64,000 nt of DNA from Nemertoderma westbladi (Eukaryota > Xenacoelomorpha > Nemertodermatida > Nemertodermatidae), in contig JAUCBJ010005089.1 in NCBI GenBank assembly GCA_032718475.1, positions 1-64,000 of the forward strand. Reading direction: 5' to 3'. The notes under the pieces are model-generated. The model saw nothing but the letters and a program-made list of their open reading frames with translations. It made no database searches and was not told the DNA's origin. Below are positions 33,386 to 43,926 of this stretch, piece by piece. The stretch's first letter is position 1, and each line of letters starts with the position of its first letter. Made by a program: the position numbers and the translations under genes.

Positions 33386-33829
33386 TACCCCAGGATTTTT
33401 ATTTTTTTTATTATTTCGCTACAGTTTACATAGTTTTAACAGTTTACAACTGTTAAAACGTGTCCATTTTATTTTATTTTTTTGAATATACTTGATATTC
33501 CGAATCGAATATGAAAGCCATTTTCAATTTCCCCAAAAAAATGTTCAGATATAATTCAAGAGCACGTAATTTCAGACGTAAATCGTTATAGTTCTGATTA
33601 TTTTAGTATCTAGAATATTAATTTCAAGCTTTTAATTAATCTTATTAATTATTATTGATGGTGTATTATTTTTTATGATATTTTATTATTATATTATATT
33701 ATATTATTTTATTATAATAAAATTGCTATAAAACTAAATATAAAACTGCACCAGCATCCCACCACCAATCAGAACAATACAATTAAGACAATAAGGTTTA
33801 ACATACAATTAAAAATGGTGCACCGTGAA

Positions 33830-34840
33830 TTAATAATGGTCTGCGAGGTCATTCCCCCGCAGACCCGCACCATCCCCAAAGCCCAGCGCCCTCCAGGGAC
33901 GCCGGCCACCACGCAAACAGAGGGAGTTGGAGCGGAGGAGCGCGAACTGAAGCCGCCTCCGAACTCCCCCGAGAACGCAGGCTAGGCCACGATCCCGCAT
34001 CCCCTGCCGCCGAGCCACAAGGGTCTCAGCGAGGTGGCTGATGAAGGTATCAGTCTCCTTGTACCACACCCCATCGGTGGTTCCGACAAGGGGGGTGAAG
34101 GAGAACCTTCTATCCTCGCACACCGCGCTATAGTGCACCTTCTTGGCTCGGACTCTCTGCTCGAGGACAGAGTCCAAGGACCGCTGAGCGTATGAGGGGG
34201 CGTTGGCGTTTACGATCGCAATATCGAAAGACGCCACCCTCTGCTCGGTCCAGACTCCCCTCGCCAGGAGATCAGCCCTAACTCCTCCCACCTCGCGGCC
34301 CCTTCTGTCCAGGTAGCCGGTGCACAGCGTGACTTCACGCTGCACACACGACCCACCAAAGGCAGAGGCGATAAGGTCCCCGAATACCTCCCGGACCTCA
34401 TCGTGCCGCTTTATAATCAGGCCACCCGACTTGCAGTTCAGGGCGTGGGTTGTCGTAAACGGCTCCCCACACCCCTCACACTTCGCCGGGCGGCGTGAGG
34501 CCGTACCTCAGCGCGAGGTTGTCGCGGAACACCTCCGGGGCCAGGTCGGTGTTATCGACCACGGAGGGCTGCGCCGACAGCCACCCACCCGTCTTATGGG
34601 ACACCGTACGGTCCACAGTACGGCGCCTTTCGGCCGGGACGGATTGGATGGCGGACTCCATCGCTGCCTTATAGGCGGCGTCCTGGGCGACGCGACTCGC
34701 AGCCAACGCGGAGGCGAGGCAGGCGGAGTGGTCAGCGACGTTAAGGGGACAACCAGTCATCAGTGCCTCGACCACCCCAGCAGTCCCAGATAGCGACGCC
34801 TCCCTCGCGTCCTGGATGCCGGTGTACGTATTCCTCTTTA
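33830..34840 (-). pseudogene. C-terminal domain of a second retroelement, fused to BEL gag
   Basis: On the minus strand the frame of 34476-35849 changes identity near 34840: TGIQDAREASLSGTAGVVEA, then KTGGWLSAQPSVVDNTDL and FRDNLALRYGLTPPG. After a frameshift it continues in 34345-33830 (preceded by CEGCGEPF and HALNC) with SFDIAIVNANAPSY, VHYSAVCEDRRFSFTPLV and LLRSNSLCLRGGR. This order (TG.W, FRD...RYG, C..C...H.L.C, FDI.V...APSY, FTPLV...G) is familiar as the tail of many uncharacterised RT-bearing ORFs in marine invertebrates and protists. The acidic residues suggest a nuclease-like fold, but that is inference. It is a 5'-truncated insertion lacking its RT. Confidence 0.6.
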
Positions 34841-36321
34841 TCGATACGGGTTCTTTGCTCCCCTTCCTGTGAGGATTTCGCTGTAAGTAACGGTCCGTTG
34901 GGGTATGGAAATCCGCATGTAGCAACTTGTGATGTAGTCTGCCGCATTCCATGCATCCGTCCTTGCTGTTCGGGCACTGCCGCCATACATGGCCTGGCGC
35001 AAGACATGCCCAACAGGTGTCCAACATCCGCACTTGAACTCTTCTCTGTTCCGAATTTAATTCTTTGAACCGTCTGCAACTATCTAACTTATGATCGTCA
35101 GATCTTACCTCCTTTAGTAAACAGTATTGGCAACCTACAAATCCATCCGGCAACTCCTGTTGCTTTAACCTAGGTCTATCTAACCGCTCACCTGACCATA
35201 CTCGCGAGTCTGATCTAAAGGCTGGGGTACTCGAATTATATCTGTCTACTGAGTTAAATGTCACAGTGGTCCTGTCATCGTCAAAACTTACCATAGACTT
35301 ACCGGTAACAGGTTTAGACTCTCTCATATTCTCCTCTGAGAAGTTTGATTTCATCTCTGCTACTGCGTCTGTGGCTATCATGTCATGAATATGCTGAAGT
35401 GTCAACACCTTACCTTGGCCCTCCAACTTATTCTCTAATTTGCGCCATTTCTGTCTGTAACGCATGTTTAAACGTCTTATTATGCTTTTCAAAACTTCGG
35501 CGTGATCTCCATGATGAGGTAGATTCACCGTCCTCAAGATGTCCAATGCGTTCGAAATAGCGTTCGCTAAGTTCAACAGCTCTAACGGAGTTGTAATCCT
35601 TCCGCCCTTACCCAAGTCTTCTACTATCGACTGCGCCATCTTGGTTTTATTCCCGTAGATGTCACTAAGCGTCTTCATCGCTAACTCAAATGCCCTTTCA
35701 TTGCCGACGAAGTTATCAGCAATGGCTCTAGGTTCTCGATGGAGCATCTGAAGCAAATAGTTGAACTTCTCGTTGGGAGTAAAGGTGCTGTTGGTCAGCT
35801 GCTCGTCGACATAGGTTTTAAAGGTCCTCCAGTGCTTGTGGTTGCCCATAAACTTCTGGGGTTGTTGCGTCGGCAGTCCTTGCCTAGCAGCAAACTTACC
35901 TATGTACCTATACCCTTGCGTCGTTCCGGGTTAACAAATGGTTTAGTTCTGCAGGGTTGTTAAGTCTGGTCCTTTCCCGGTGGTTCAAACTTACCTGCTC
36001 CGCGTCCGTCCTTCTTTCCTTATAGTTTCGGGACTTCTGACGTCTCATGTCTTCCTCTTCATCGCTTGATTCAGTGTCAGTCCTTAGCACTCGCGATGGT
36101 TTGCGCGCCAGGCCCTGACCCAAGCCTCCTGTATAAATTTCTCGGCCGAATTTTCGAAATTGGGATTATGGATATTCGGGACATGCGTCATTACCTGAGG
36201 TCTATGTGGTATAGTCTCCTCCTATATGCGTACTCGTTGACTAGGCTGGACTTTATCTAACTCAGGCCTGCTAGGATTAGAATTACTTCTTACCTGGGCT
36301 GCTTCCTTTAACCGTAGGTTG
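34841..36321 (-). pseudogene. BEL/Pao-type gag, C-terminal half (DUF1759-like plus zinc knuckles)
   Basis: The frame beginning at 35849 encodes KHWRTFKTYVDEQLTNSTF, EKFNYLLQMLHREPRAIADN and further helices typical of the gag domain of BEL/Pao elements. Cys/His motifs follow (CWACLAPGHVWRQC and CMECGRLHHKLLH). A linker region (36123-35908, RRQKSRNYKERRTDAEQV) lies upstream in another frame. At 36321 the sequence is cut by the Gypsy insertion and resumes at 41851; across the empty site the minus-strand frame stays open. At 34840 the gag is joined in frame to an unrelated retroelement tail, so protease, RT and integrase of the BEL element are absent. Confidence 0.78.
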
Positions 36322-36326
36322 CTAAG

Positions 36327-36627
36327 TGTTAGATTATGTATTGTTAGGGCTCTAGTAGACCCTGGCTTGGTGGTGGTTAGATCCAACCTACTGGTCTTTT
36401 ACCTACCGGTCCTCTTCTGGTATTCCGGTATTCAGTCTTTCCTATCTTCTATGTCTGTAGGTACAGTAGCCGTTACCGGTACCTACTGTACTGCTGTACT
36501 GATGTGCTGTAAGGTGGTGGGTGTGTTCGTTGGTCTTTTGGTTCTTATTATTGTTTGATATGCTGTTCTGTATGTCGACCATTAATAAACTGATGCAGCT
36601 GGTATTCATTTATTTCCGATCCCAATA
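36327..36627 (+). repeat. Gypsy 5' LTR (301 bp)
   Basis: Begins TGTTAGATTATG and ends CCGATCCCAATA. It is nearly identical to 41545-41845. The 5-bp duplication CTAAG lies at 36322-36326 and 41846-41850. TGGCGCAGTGATG follows the LTR and is the candidate primer binding site. AATAAA-type words (ATTAATAAACTG, ~36582) near the end could give the polyadenylation signal. Bases 36628-37157 are the untranslated leader. Confidence 0.95.
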
Positions 36628-37157
36628 TGGCGCAGTGATGTACTTGATGTTCCTACAACCCTATTCAAATGGTGGACATTCCAGCGCATTCAGCAGGTCA
36701 GATAATTCAATATTATTCTACCGGTCGCCTCTACTGATTCTGATCTAGGCCTAGCTACCTACCTATACTTCTGGTGGTGTACCTACTCCAGTACTCTTCT
36801 AAACTAAGCCCTTGGGACGGACAGTGGAGTGGCTCGCGGTTATCGTTGTCGTTGTGTAGCTACATCGTTGGCGAAAAACACAGCGACGACGGTACATCGG
36901 CGCTGAGGACCTTGCACTGTCCGGGGGCCGTGAGGGGTAGGCAGCGACGCCCGCTAGCCTAATTAGAAACTACCGGTACCTATTCACATTCAGCAGTCAG
37001 GCGGTATTCCAGTCTGCCAGTATTCGATAACTACAGATTTTGGCTGATTTGCATGCAAAAGTTTTGCACATTTTTGCAAAATTTTTTCTTTTCGGATTTT
37101 TCAAATTTTTTCGGATATTTAATTTCCTGAAATTTCTTTAATATTCAACAGTCAGAT

Positions 37158-37709
37158 ATGCCTACTAAAGCTGAACTCGAAACCGAACTGGAGGTTTTAA
37201 GAGAACAGTTGGCTGGTCGTGGTAATCCTGATCCCACCTCAGCTCTTCTACATGCTTTAGTTAAATCACAACGCGATTTGGCTGATTCCTTAGCACAATC
37301 CCAAGCCCAAAATGCCCATCAATTTCAACAATTACTTGGTCAACCACATCAACCTGTAGTTCATCAGGCTGACTCAACCCCTCGTAATCTTCAAATTAAA
37401 GCACCAATTGCTTTAGAACCGGATTTCAGTTTAGCAAAATTTGAAACTTGGAAGTCGGTTTGGGCGGATTATTATTCTGCATTTCAGATGGATAGAATGG
37501 CTAGGGATAGGCAAATCTGTATTTTCAGGAGTTACCTTTCTATAGGTATGCGCTCTACACTGGAACAAGTTATTGACATTCATCCTGACACACATGATAA
37601 TCCTTTAACAGTTCAGGTGTTAATAGATTGTATTCAAAGTTATTTTCGTGGTAAACGGAATATAGCCCTTGATTGTGTTCAGTTTGATAATAGGAAACAA
37701 CGTTTTTGA
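37158..37709 (+). CDS. Gypsy gag, N-terminal part
   Basis: ATG at 37158 opens a 183-residue frame: a coiled-coil-like start (ELETELEVLREQLAG), a Gln-rich linker, then the capsid region with FSLAKFETWKSVWADYYSAF. It ends prematurely at CGTTTTTGATAG. With one T fewer in the T5 run (37704-37708) the reading would pass directly into the overlapping downstream frame, which resumes the capsid region (DSYLVAIKDLARDADLC). The break is therefore either a 1-nt inactivating insertion, a slippery-site frameshift or an assembly error in a homopolymer. Confidence 0.88.
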   Translation: MPTKAELETELEVLREQLAGRGNPDPTSALLHALVKSQRDLADSLAQSQAQNAHQFQQLLGQPHQPVVHQADSTPRNLQIKAPIALEPDFSLAKFETWKSVWADYYSAFQMDRMARDRQICIFRSYLSIGMRSTLEQVIDIHPDTHDNPLTVQVLIDCIQSYFRGKRNIALDCVQFDNRKQRF

Positions 37710-40700
37710 TAGCTACCTGGTTGCTATTAAAGATCTTGCTCGAGATGCTGATCTATGTCGTCATTGTTTCGATCGGCGGTTGACTACTCGAATTATGTCT
37801 GGTATTTCTTGCGAGGACACCAGATCTAAACTTCTTGCATTGACTCCATTTCCTTCGCTTGAAGATGCTGTAAATCTTTGTAGGTCTGAGGAATCAGCCC
37901 AAGCTGGAGTTCAGGATTTAAAAAACCCTTCAATCAACCAAGCTTCTCGACAATCCCGTTTTCACAACAAAAAGCCTTATAATTCCAGGCGCAATAATTC
38001 TTCTAAATCCAAATCCAGAAACAATTCTTCAACTACTGGCCCTATAGTTTGTTATGGTTGTGGTAAAACAGACCATAAACGCGCTGACTGTCCAGCAAGG
38101 AACAAAGATTGTTCTTATTGTGGCAAGGAAGGCCACTTTGCCAATGTTTGTCGGTCTAAACAAAATAATTCGAATTCATCTTCAAAACCTAAGACAAAAC
38201 CCAGTAGCCGCATCACCCTCAATTTGGTTGGAAGCCATAATCAACAAGCTCCGAAAGTATTTCTGAACTTCTGTCATATCGCAACAGGACATTTATTCGG
38301 TTCTCTCAAAGCAACTCCAGATACTGGTGCTGAGGCCACTGTTGCCGGCTTAGATTTTCTTCAGGCCCTTTCTATTGACAAAGAAAATTTGCTTCCACCA
38401 GACCATGATGATCTTTCTGCTGCTAATGGTAGTCTTCTTTCATGCATTGGTCTCCTCCACACCACAATTTCCTATGGTGAATATTCAACTGATGAGCTCA
38501 TCTGCATTTGTGAAGAAGTCGATGGAATTCTTTTGGCATGGTATACTTGTCAAAACCTAGGAATTATTTCAAGTTCATATCCAGAACCAGTGGCAGAAAT
38601 TCAGTCTGTTGCTTCTTCTAATTCTTCTAATATGTCACCAATTGGTATTAAAAACTCAATTCCAACAACATCATTCAAGGTTGACTTCCATCTTTCTGAT
38701 GAACCTTCGCCTTCAGAATGGGATACTGTTAAGCAGAAACTCATAAAGGCTTATTCTGATGTTTTTGACCAAGATGACAAACTTCGTCCAATGAATGGCC
38801 CACCCATGACCATTTCATTAAAAGATGATGCCCAACCATATGCTATTCATACAGCCAGGCAACTTCCTTTAGCCATTAGAGACTGGGCTAAAGCTCGCTT
38901 AGAGAAAATGGTTGAACAAGGTATTATTTGTCCAGTTCTGGATAACGAACCAACTGATTGGGTCCATCCTCTTGTTGTAGTTCCTAAACCAACAGGCGGT
39001 TGGCGCCTTTGTGTTGATTTGACTAAACTAAACAAACATGTTAAACGTCCGTATCATCCATCGGTTACTCCTCGTGAGGCTGTCAATTCGATTTCTCCAT
39101 CAGATTGCTTCTTTTCTTCATTAGATGCCAAGGATGGATATTGGCAGATACCTCTTGATGAATCCAGTCAGAATTTAACAACATTCATTTCCCCTTGGGG
39201 TCGATTCAAGTTTCTTAGAAATCCCATGGGATTAACTTCAGCACAAGATGTGTTTTGTCTTCGTGGTGATATAGCGTTACAGGGATTGGAAGGCATTGCT
39301 AAAGTAGTTGATGACATTCTAATTCATTCTTCCGATAGTCACAGTCATCTCGCACATATTATTGCCGTTCTGGATCGGTGTCGTGAACACCAGATCAGTC
39401 TCAAAGCTGCGAAATTCAAATTAGCTACCCCTGAGGTGTGCTTCGCAGGATATATAATTAGTAGTAATGGTATTCAAGCGAATCCTTCCAAACTTAATGC
39501 TATTGCTGACTTTCCTGTTCCGACCAACATTTCTGAACTTAGATCTTTCTTGGGTCTTGTGAACCAACTAGGTGAGTTCACTTCCTCTATTAGCGAAATG
39601 GCAGGCCCTCTTCGGGACCTTCTTAAAGTTAAAAATGTCTTCTGTTGGTCAGAACCCCAAGAGACTGCATTTCAAGCAGTTAAGAAAGCTCTTGTAAGTC
39701 CTCCAATTCTAGCTCCATATGATCCATTGCTGCCTACAATGTTGCAGACAGATGCTTCACGTTTGAAGGGTCTTGGTTTCTCACTTCTTCAGAAACACGA
39801 CAGCTTTTGGAAACTCATTCAGTGCGGTTCAAGATTCATAACTGACACTGAATCACGTTACGCAATGATAGAGCTTGAACTGTTAGCCGTCGTATGGGCT
39901 ACTAGGAAGTGTAAGGTGTATCTTATGGGTCTCCCATCATTTGAGTTGGTAATTGACCATAAACCTCTTCTTCCTATCCTAAACAATTATACTTTGGATA
40001 TGATAGACAATCCCCGAATCCAACGTCTTAAAGAGAAACTCACCCTTTATTTCTTCAATACAACATGGAGAAAGGGAAGTGAACATTCCATTCCAGACGC
40101 ACTTTCCCGTGCCCCAGTTTCAGATCCTACTCCAGAGGATATTCTTTGTGATACAGATGTCAATGACCATGTTTCTGCAGTCATTCGTCACGTGTCTACC
40201 TCAATTGTTGTCTCTGATGCTCCAAGTCATCTCAAGGATTCATATATTGAGTCTATCCGATCATCTGCAAAGGATGATATTTCTTACATGGCTTTGGTGG
40301 ATGCTGTTATTTCTGGATTTCCCTCAACATCCACACAATGTTCTGTGCACATACGCCCATTCTGGAATGTGCGACATCAGTTATCTTGTGAAGATAATCT
40401 TATTTTATTAGGTTCCCGGATTGTAATTCCATCTTCCCTCCGCAAGAATGTCCTGAAGCACCTTCATGATGCTCATCAGGGCATTGAACGTTCTAAGAGG
40501 AGAGCTAGGCAAACTGTATTCTGGCCTGGTATCAATAGCGATATTACAAACATAGTCAATTCTTGTCCCCAGTGTCAACTTTATCAACCAAGTTTACCTA
40601 AAGAGTCTCTCCAAAGCGACCCTCATCCATGTCTTCCAATGGAGGATTGCTCTGCTGATCTTTTCTACTTCAGCACCTGGTCATACCTGGTTTATGTCGA

Positions 40701-41475
40701 TAGATATTCTGGGTGGCCATGCGTTCATTCTTGGCGTGCCGATCCTTCCAGCTCTCAAGTTATTTCAGCTCTTCGAGGATGGTTCAAAGATTTCGGTATT
40801 CCAAAACGCCTTCGTTCTGATGGTGGTACACAATTTAATTCAGCACGTTATCATGATTTCTTATCCGAATGGAATATCATCCCTGAGTATTCTACTCCTG
40901 AGTATCCTCAGTCTAATGGCCATGCAGAGGGGGCTGTAAAGGCCATGAAATCATTGATAAAAAAGTTAGATGTCAAAGGAGATCTAAACTCTACTTGCTT
41001 TGTTCGTGGTTTGCTGGAATGGAGAAATACTCCTAAAGAACATGGTATGTCTCCAGCTCAACTGTTGTTCGGTAGATCCCTCCGTTCTACTATACCAGCT
41101 CATTCGTCCACACTGGCAGGTGATTCATTCCCTATCCCTGGTCCTTCAACGTCTTCAGCAACTGAATCATATTATAATGATCATGCTCACGACTTAACCC
41201 CGATTCCTATTGGTTCCCGAGTTTGCATCCAGAGTGCACATTCCAAACTATGGAACAAATCTGGTATCGTCCTTTCCCGTGGTACTAGGCGAGATTACCG
41301 GATAGAACTAGACAATGGTCGGGTGTATTGGAGAAATCGTCGTTATCTACGTTCCATCCCAGATGACTCTTCTCTTCGTGACATAACGCCTCAAAAACAG
41401 GTACAGTTCGCTGATGATCTTCCCAGGCGCAGTTCGAGAACTCACAAGCAACCAGCAAGATTCGGAGTTCAATGA
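37669..41475 (+). CDS. Gypsy gag C-terminus plus pol polyprotein (protease-RT-RNase H-integrase)
   Basis: A 1,268-codon frame without internal stop. Residues ~12-100 finish the capsid. Two zinc knuckles follow (CYGCGKTDHKRADC ~127 and CSYCGKEGHFANVC ~147), then the aspartic protease (TPDTGAEATV ~218). The reverse transcriptase spans ~380-580 with SSLDAKDGYWQIPL, NPMGLTSAQDVF and the catalytic VVDDIL (~546; the usual Y/F is V). RNase H is at ~690-810 (QTDAS, ELELLAVVWA, IDHKPL). The integrase has an HHCC finger (HLHDAHQ ... CPQCQLY ~930-980) and DDE residues in SADLFY, RSDGGTQFN and PQSNGHAEGAVKAM. It ends 70 bases before the 3' LTR; no envelope gene. Two CCHC knuckles and a 5-bp duplication suit the Mag-type branch (inference). 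Confidence 0.96.
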   Translation: MIVFSLIIGNNVFDSYLVAIKDLARDADLCRHCFDRRLTTRIMSGISCEDTRSKLLALTPFPSLEDAVNLCRSEESAQAGVQDLKNPSINQASRQSRFHNKKPYNSRRNNSSKSKSRNNSSTTGPIVCYGCGKTDHKRADCPARNKDCSYCGKEGHFANVCRSKQNNSNSSSKPKTKPSSRITLNLVGSHNQQAPKVFLNFCHIATGHLFGSLKATPDTGAEATVAGLDFLQALSIDKENLLPPDHDDLSAANGSLLSCIGLLHTTISYGEYSTDELICICEEVDGILLAWYTCQNLGIISSSYPEPVAEIQSVASSNSSNMSPIGIKNSIPTTSFKVDFHLSDEPSPSEWDTVKQKLIKAYSDVFDQDDKLRPMNGPPMTISLKDDAQPYAIHTARQLPLAIRDWAKARLEKMVEQGIICPVLDNEPTDWVHPLVVVPKPTGGWRLCVDLTKLNKHVKRPYHPSVTPREAVNSISPSDCFFSSLDAKDGYWQIPLDESSQNLTTFISPWGRFKFLRNPMGLTSAQDVFCLRGDIALQGLEGIAKVVDDILIHSSDSHSHLAHIIAVLDRCREHQISLKAAKFKLATPEVCFAGYIISSNGIQANPSKLNAIADFPVPTNISELRSFLGLVNQLGEFTSSISEMAGPLRDLLKVKNVFCWSEPQETAFQAVKKALVSPPILAPYDPLLPTMLQTDASRLKGLGFSLLQKHDSFWKLIQCGSRFITDTESRYAMIELELLAVVWATRKCKVYLMGLPSFELVIDHKPLLPILNNYTLDMIDNPRIQRLKEKLTLYFFNTTWRKGSEHSIPDALSRAPVSDPTPEDILCDTDVNDHVSAVIRHVSTSIVVSDAPSHLKDSYIESIRSSAKDDISYMALVDAVISGFPSTSTQCSVHIRPFWNVRHQLSCEDNLILLGSRIVIPSSLRKNVLKHLHDAHQGIERSKRRARQTVFWPGINSDITNIVNSCPQCQLYQPSLPKESLQSDPHPCLPMEDCSADLFYFSTWSYLVYVDRYSGWPCVHSWRADPSSSQVISALRGWFKDFGIPKRLRSDGGTQFNSARYHDFLSEWNIIPEYSTPEYPQSNGHAEGAVKAMKSLIKKLDVKGDLNSTCFVRGLLEWRNTPKEHGMSPAQLLFGRSLRSTIPAHSSTLAGDSFPIPGPSTSSATESYYNDHAHDLTPIPIGSRVCIQSAHSKLWNKSGIVLSRGTRRDYRIELDNGRVYWRNRRYLRSIPDDSSLRDITPQKQVQFADDLPRRSSRTHKQPARFGVQ

Positions 41476-41845
41476 ACTGACCTATTGGTGGTGGTTGGAT
41501 TTTTTTCTCAGTACAAATGTCTCCTACATTGTTCTTGGGGGAGATGTTAGATTATGTATTGTTAGGGCTCTAGTAGACCCTGGCTTGGTGGTGGTTAGAT
41601 CCAACCTACTGGTCTTTTACCTACCGGTCCTCTTCTGGTATTCCGGTATTCAGTCTTTCCTATCTTCTAGGTCTATAGGTACAGTAGCCGTTACCGGTAC
41701 CTACTGTACTGCTGTACTGATGTGCTGTAAGGTGGTGGGTGTGTTCGTTGGTCTGTTGGTTCTTATTATTGTTTGATATGCTGTTCTGTATGTCGACCAT
41801 TAATAAACTGATGCAGCTGGTATTCATTTATTTCCGATCCCAATA
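41476..41845 (+). repeat. Gypsy polypurine tract and 3' LTR
   Basis: The polypurine tract GGGGGAGA (41537-41544) directly precedes the LTR at 41545-41845. The two LTRs differ at only a few positions (for example ATGTCTGTAGG against AGGTCTATAGG; GGTCTTTTGG against GGTCTGTTGG), indicating a young insertion. Confidence 0.95.
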
Positions 41846-41850
41846 CTAAG

Positions 41851-43926
41851 CATGTCCGTTATAGGTTGGATGTGTGGCGATATAGCTTGCGCTAAACTAG
41901 CACTTAACTCATCCCTCGTAATAAATTCCTGGCTAGGGTTCTGTTGTATAGTCGGCTCTATCTGAGTAATCCGCTGTCTCTCATATGATCCCTCTTCCGG
42001 TTTAACCCGGAAGTTCTCCGTCGAACTGGGTCGGCGCTCCGTCCGCGTATTCCAAACCCGCGGGTTCGGTTCGCCCAATACTCGGCCCGTCGGAGTTTCT
42101 TCTCTAAATTCTTCGTTCTCTCGTTCGGTGTATAGTGGTGCGGTGTTCCGATGACGTGGATCCTGGGCGATGGGTGAAGCACTAATACCAACTGGCGTGC
42201 GATATGTAGAGAATGGTTTAGCGATCCGTGTACTCGTAATAGCTGGACCGGGTATAGGAATTCTGGTCGTCGTCGACTCGCGTATAGTCGGAGTTCTCGC
42301 TTCCTGTTCGGCCTTCTGCAGTGCGAACAGTTCTCGCAACTCGGTACCTACACTCGCCCCACATTCTTCGATCATTCGCATCCCCTTCTCGGCGATTTCA
42401 TTCGCCTTCCTAGTCCGTTCTTCGCTCTCTAAACTTAATCTCGCACTTTCCAACTGCGCCAGTTTACATTCTTCTTCTTCCCTCGCTCGTCTCGCTGCGC
42501 TCTCTTCTTCCACTCGCGCCTTCTCTTCATACAACGCCCGTCGCTCCTTCTCGATCTCGAGTTTGCGTTCTTTGCGCTCGTGTTCGAGTTGAAGTTCGTA
42601 TTCCTTTTGTTCGCGTTCCTTCTGTTCGCGTTTGAGCTGGAGTTCGCGTTCCTTCTGTTCGCGTTTGAGCTGGAGTTCGCGTTCCTTCTGTTCGCGTTCG
42701 AGCTGGAGTTCGCGTTCCTTCTGTTCGCGTTCGAGCTGGAGTTCGCGTTCCTTCTGTTCGCGTTCCGCTTGCTCGCGCTTACCTTTCTCTTCCAACTCTC
42801 GCAACTTTGCGTCTAACTTACGTGTTCGCTCCCGTTCCCGCTCAGCTTCCTTCCGTGCTTCCGATGCACGCAAAACTTCCGCTTGCTGTTCGTCTAGTCG
42901 GCGTCTTCTCTCCTCAGCCGAGTTGTGAGAAACAAGGGATCTAGCACATATAACTTTCCCTCGCGCGTGACTAACCTGGGAATCGCCACTGTCTCTGGAT
43001 GCGTCGTCGGGTGGAGTCAACGTCCTCTGTTGAATGTTCTCCGTCGTCGGTAGCACCTGGCCCGGTACCACCACTCCATTCTGCATCAGCCAGCTAGTAA
43101 CTTCCCTCTGATAACGGCGCTCTTCCTTGTCTTGGATCTCTTCTCGCTCCACTAAGTCTCTCAACTCTGCGTCACTCACCTGAGTCGCCTGCATTTGTGA
43201 TGCCCATAGCAGCCAGTTCTCCGTCCTAACTCGTCGGAATCGCTCCGATAACTCGCGGTGCTCCAACAAGGCTGCTAAAACCCTGTCGTAAATCCTCGTC
43301 GCCACGTCGCTCGACTGAGACTCTACTGCCTTCTTCGCTAGGACTGCAAGCTCCTCCGTCTGCTTGAATAACGCTGAGTTATATCCTCTTCTAATCTCTA
43401 CTAACTCTACCCTTCCGATGTTCGCTGAGTCAGCTAACATCTTCCTTACCTTGTCCGTCGTCCGAGTTATATGTCCGGCATGCGCGCGAAGTTTCTTCTT
43501 TATCGCGATATCAAGTTCTCTCTCGCTTACCTGACTCACACTCGGTGGACTTGAAGGATTATTTCGGGAACTACGGGTACTCCTAACAGCCGTTGGGACC
43601 ACGGCACTTACCATACCCACAGGTCTGGAAACCGGGCTCCGGGCTCTCGCTTCTGCTACACTACCCTCCCTATCACTCACCTCTGTCCGGGTTGCTGTAC
43701 AATCCTTCCTTACAGTAGCGGTAGGGGATCCTAATACTATTACCTGAGGTAGTTCTTCTTCCTCACTAGTCACTGTCTCGTCCTCCTGTTCACTTACGTC
43801 AGCGTCGCTCGCTGCGTCGTCATAGTCGGCATTGTCGTCAACAGTAATATTTACGCTATCGTCAGTCGGCGGTCCAGCCGCCGTCTCATAGCTGTCCTCT
43901 AGTGCCTCCTTGTCTGAGACACTCAT
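41851..43926 (-). pseudogene. BEL/Pao-type gag, N-terminal half, interrupted by Gypsy
   Basis: The frame opens at ATG 43926 and stays open for about 690 codons to the Gypsy border. The apparent stop just beyond is inside the Gypsy LTR. The N-terminus is Asp/Glu-rich (DDSVNITVDDNADYDD). The centre has helical segments (EELAVLAKKAVESQ, ENWLLWASQMQATQVSD). Residues ~345-530 form a highly charged coiled coil with an 11-residue repeat. The C-terminal part is Arg/Pro/Thr-rich. Large N-terminal extensions of this sort precede the DUF1759-type region at 34.8-35.9 kb. G+C is well above the surroundings. No LTR of this element was recognised to the right (43927-44300). Confidence 0.7.
42590..42775 (-). 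repeat. 33-bp in-frame tandem repeat within gag coiled coil
   Basis: About 5 copies of a 33-bp unit encode REQKERELQLE on the minus strand, with E/K changes in one column. The period of 11 residues is three helical turns, compatible with a continuous charged helix. Confidence 0.9.

Noticed and set aside
42170-42928. Plus-strand frames rich in FAFELE or SRSFC
   Set aside because: Antisense of the charged coiled coil in the minus-strand gag.
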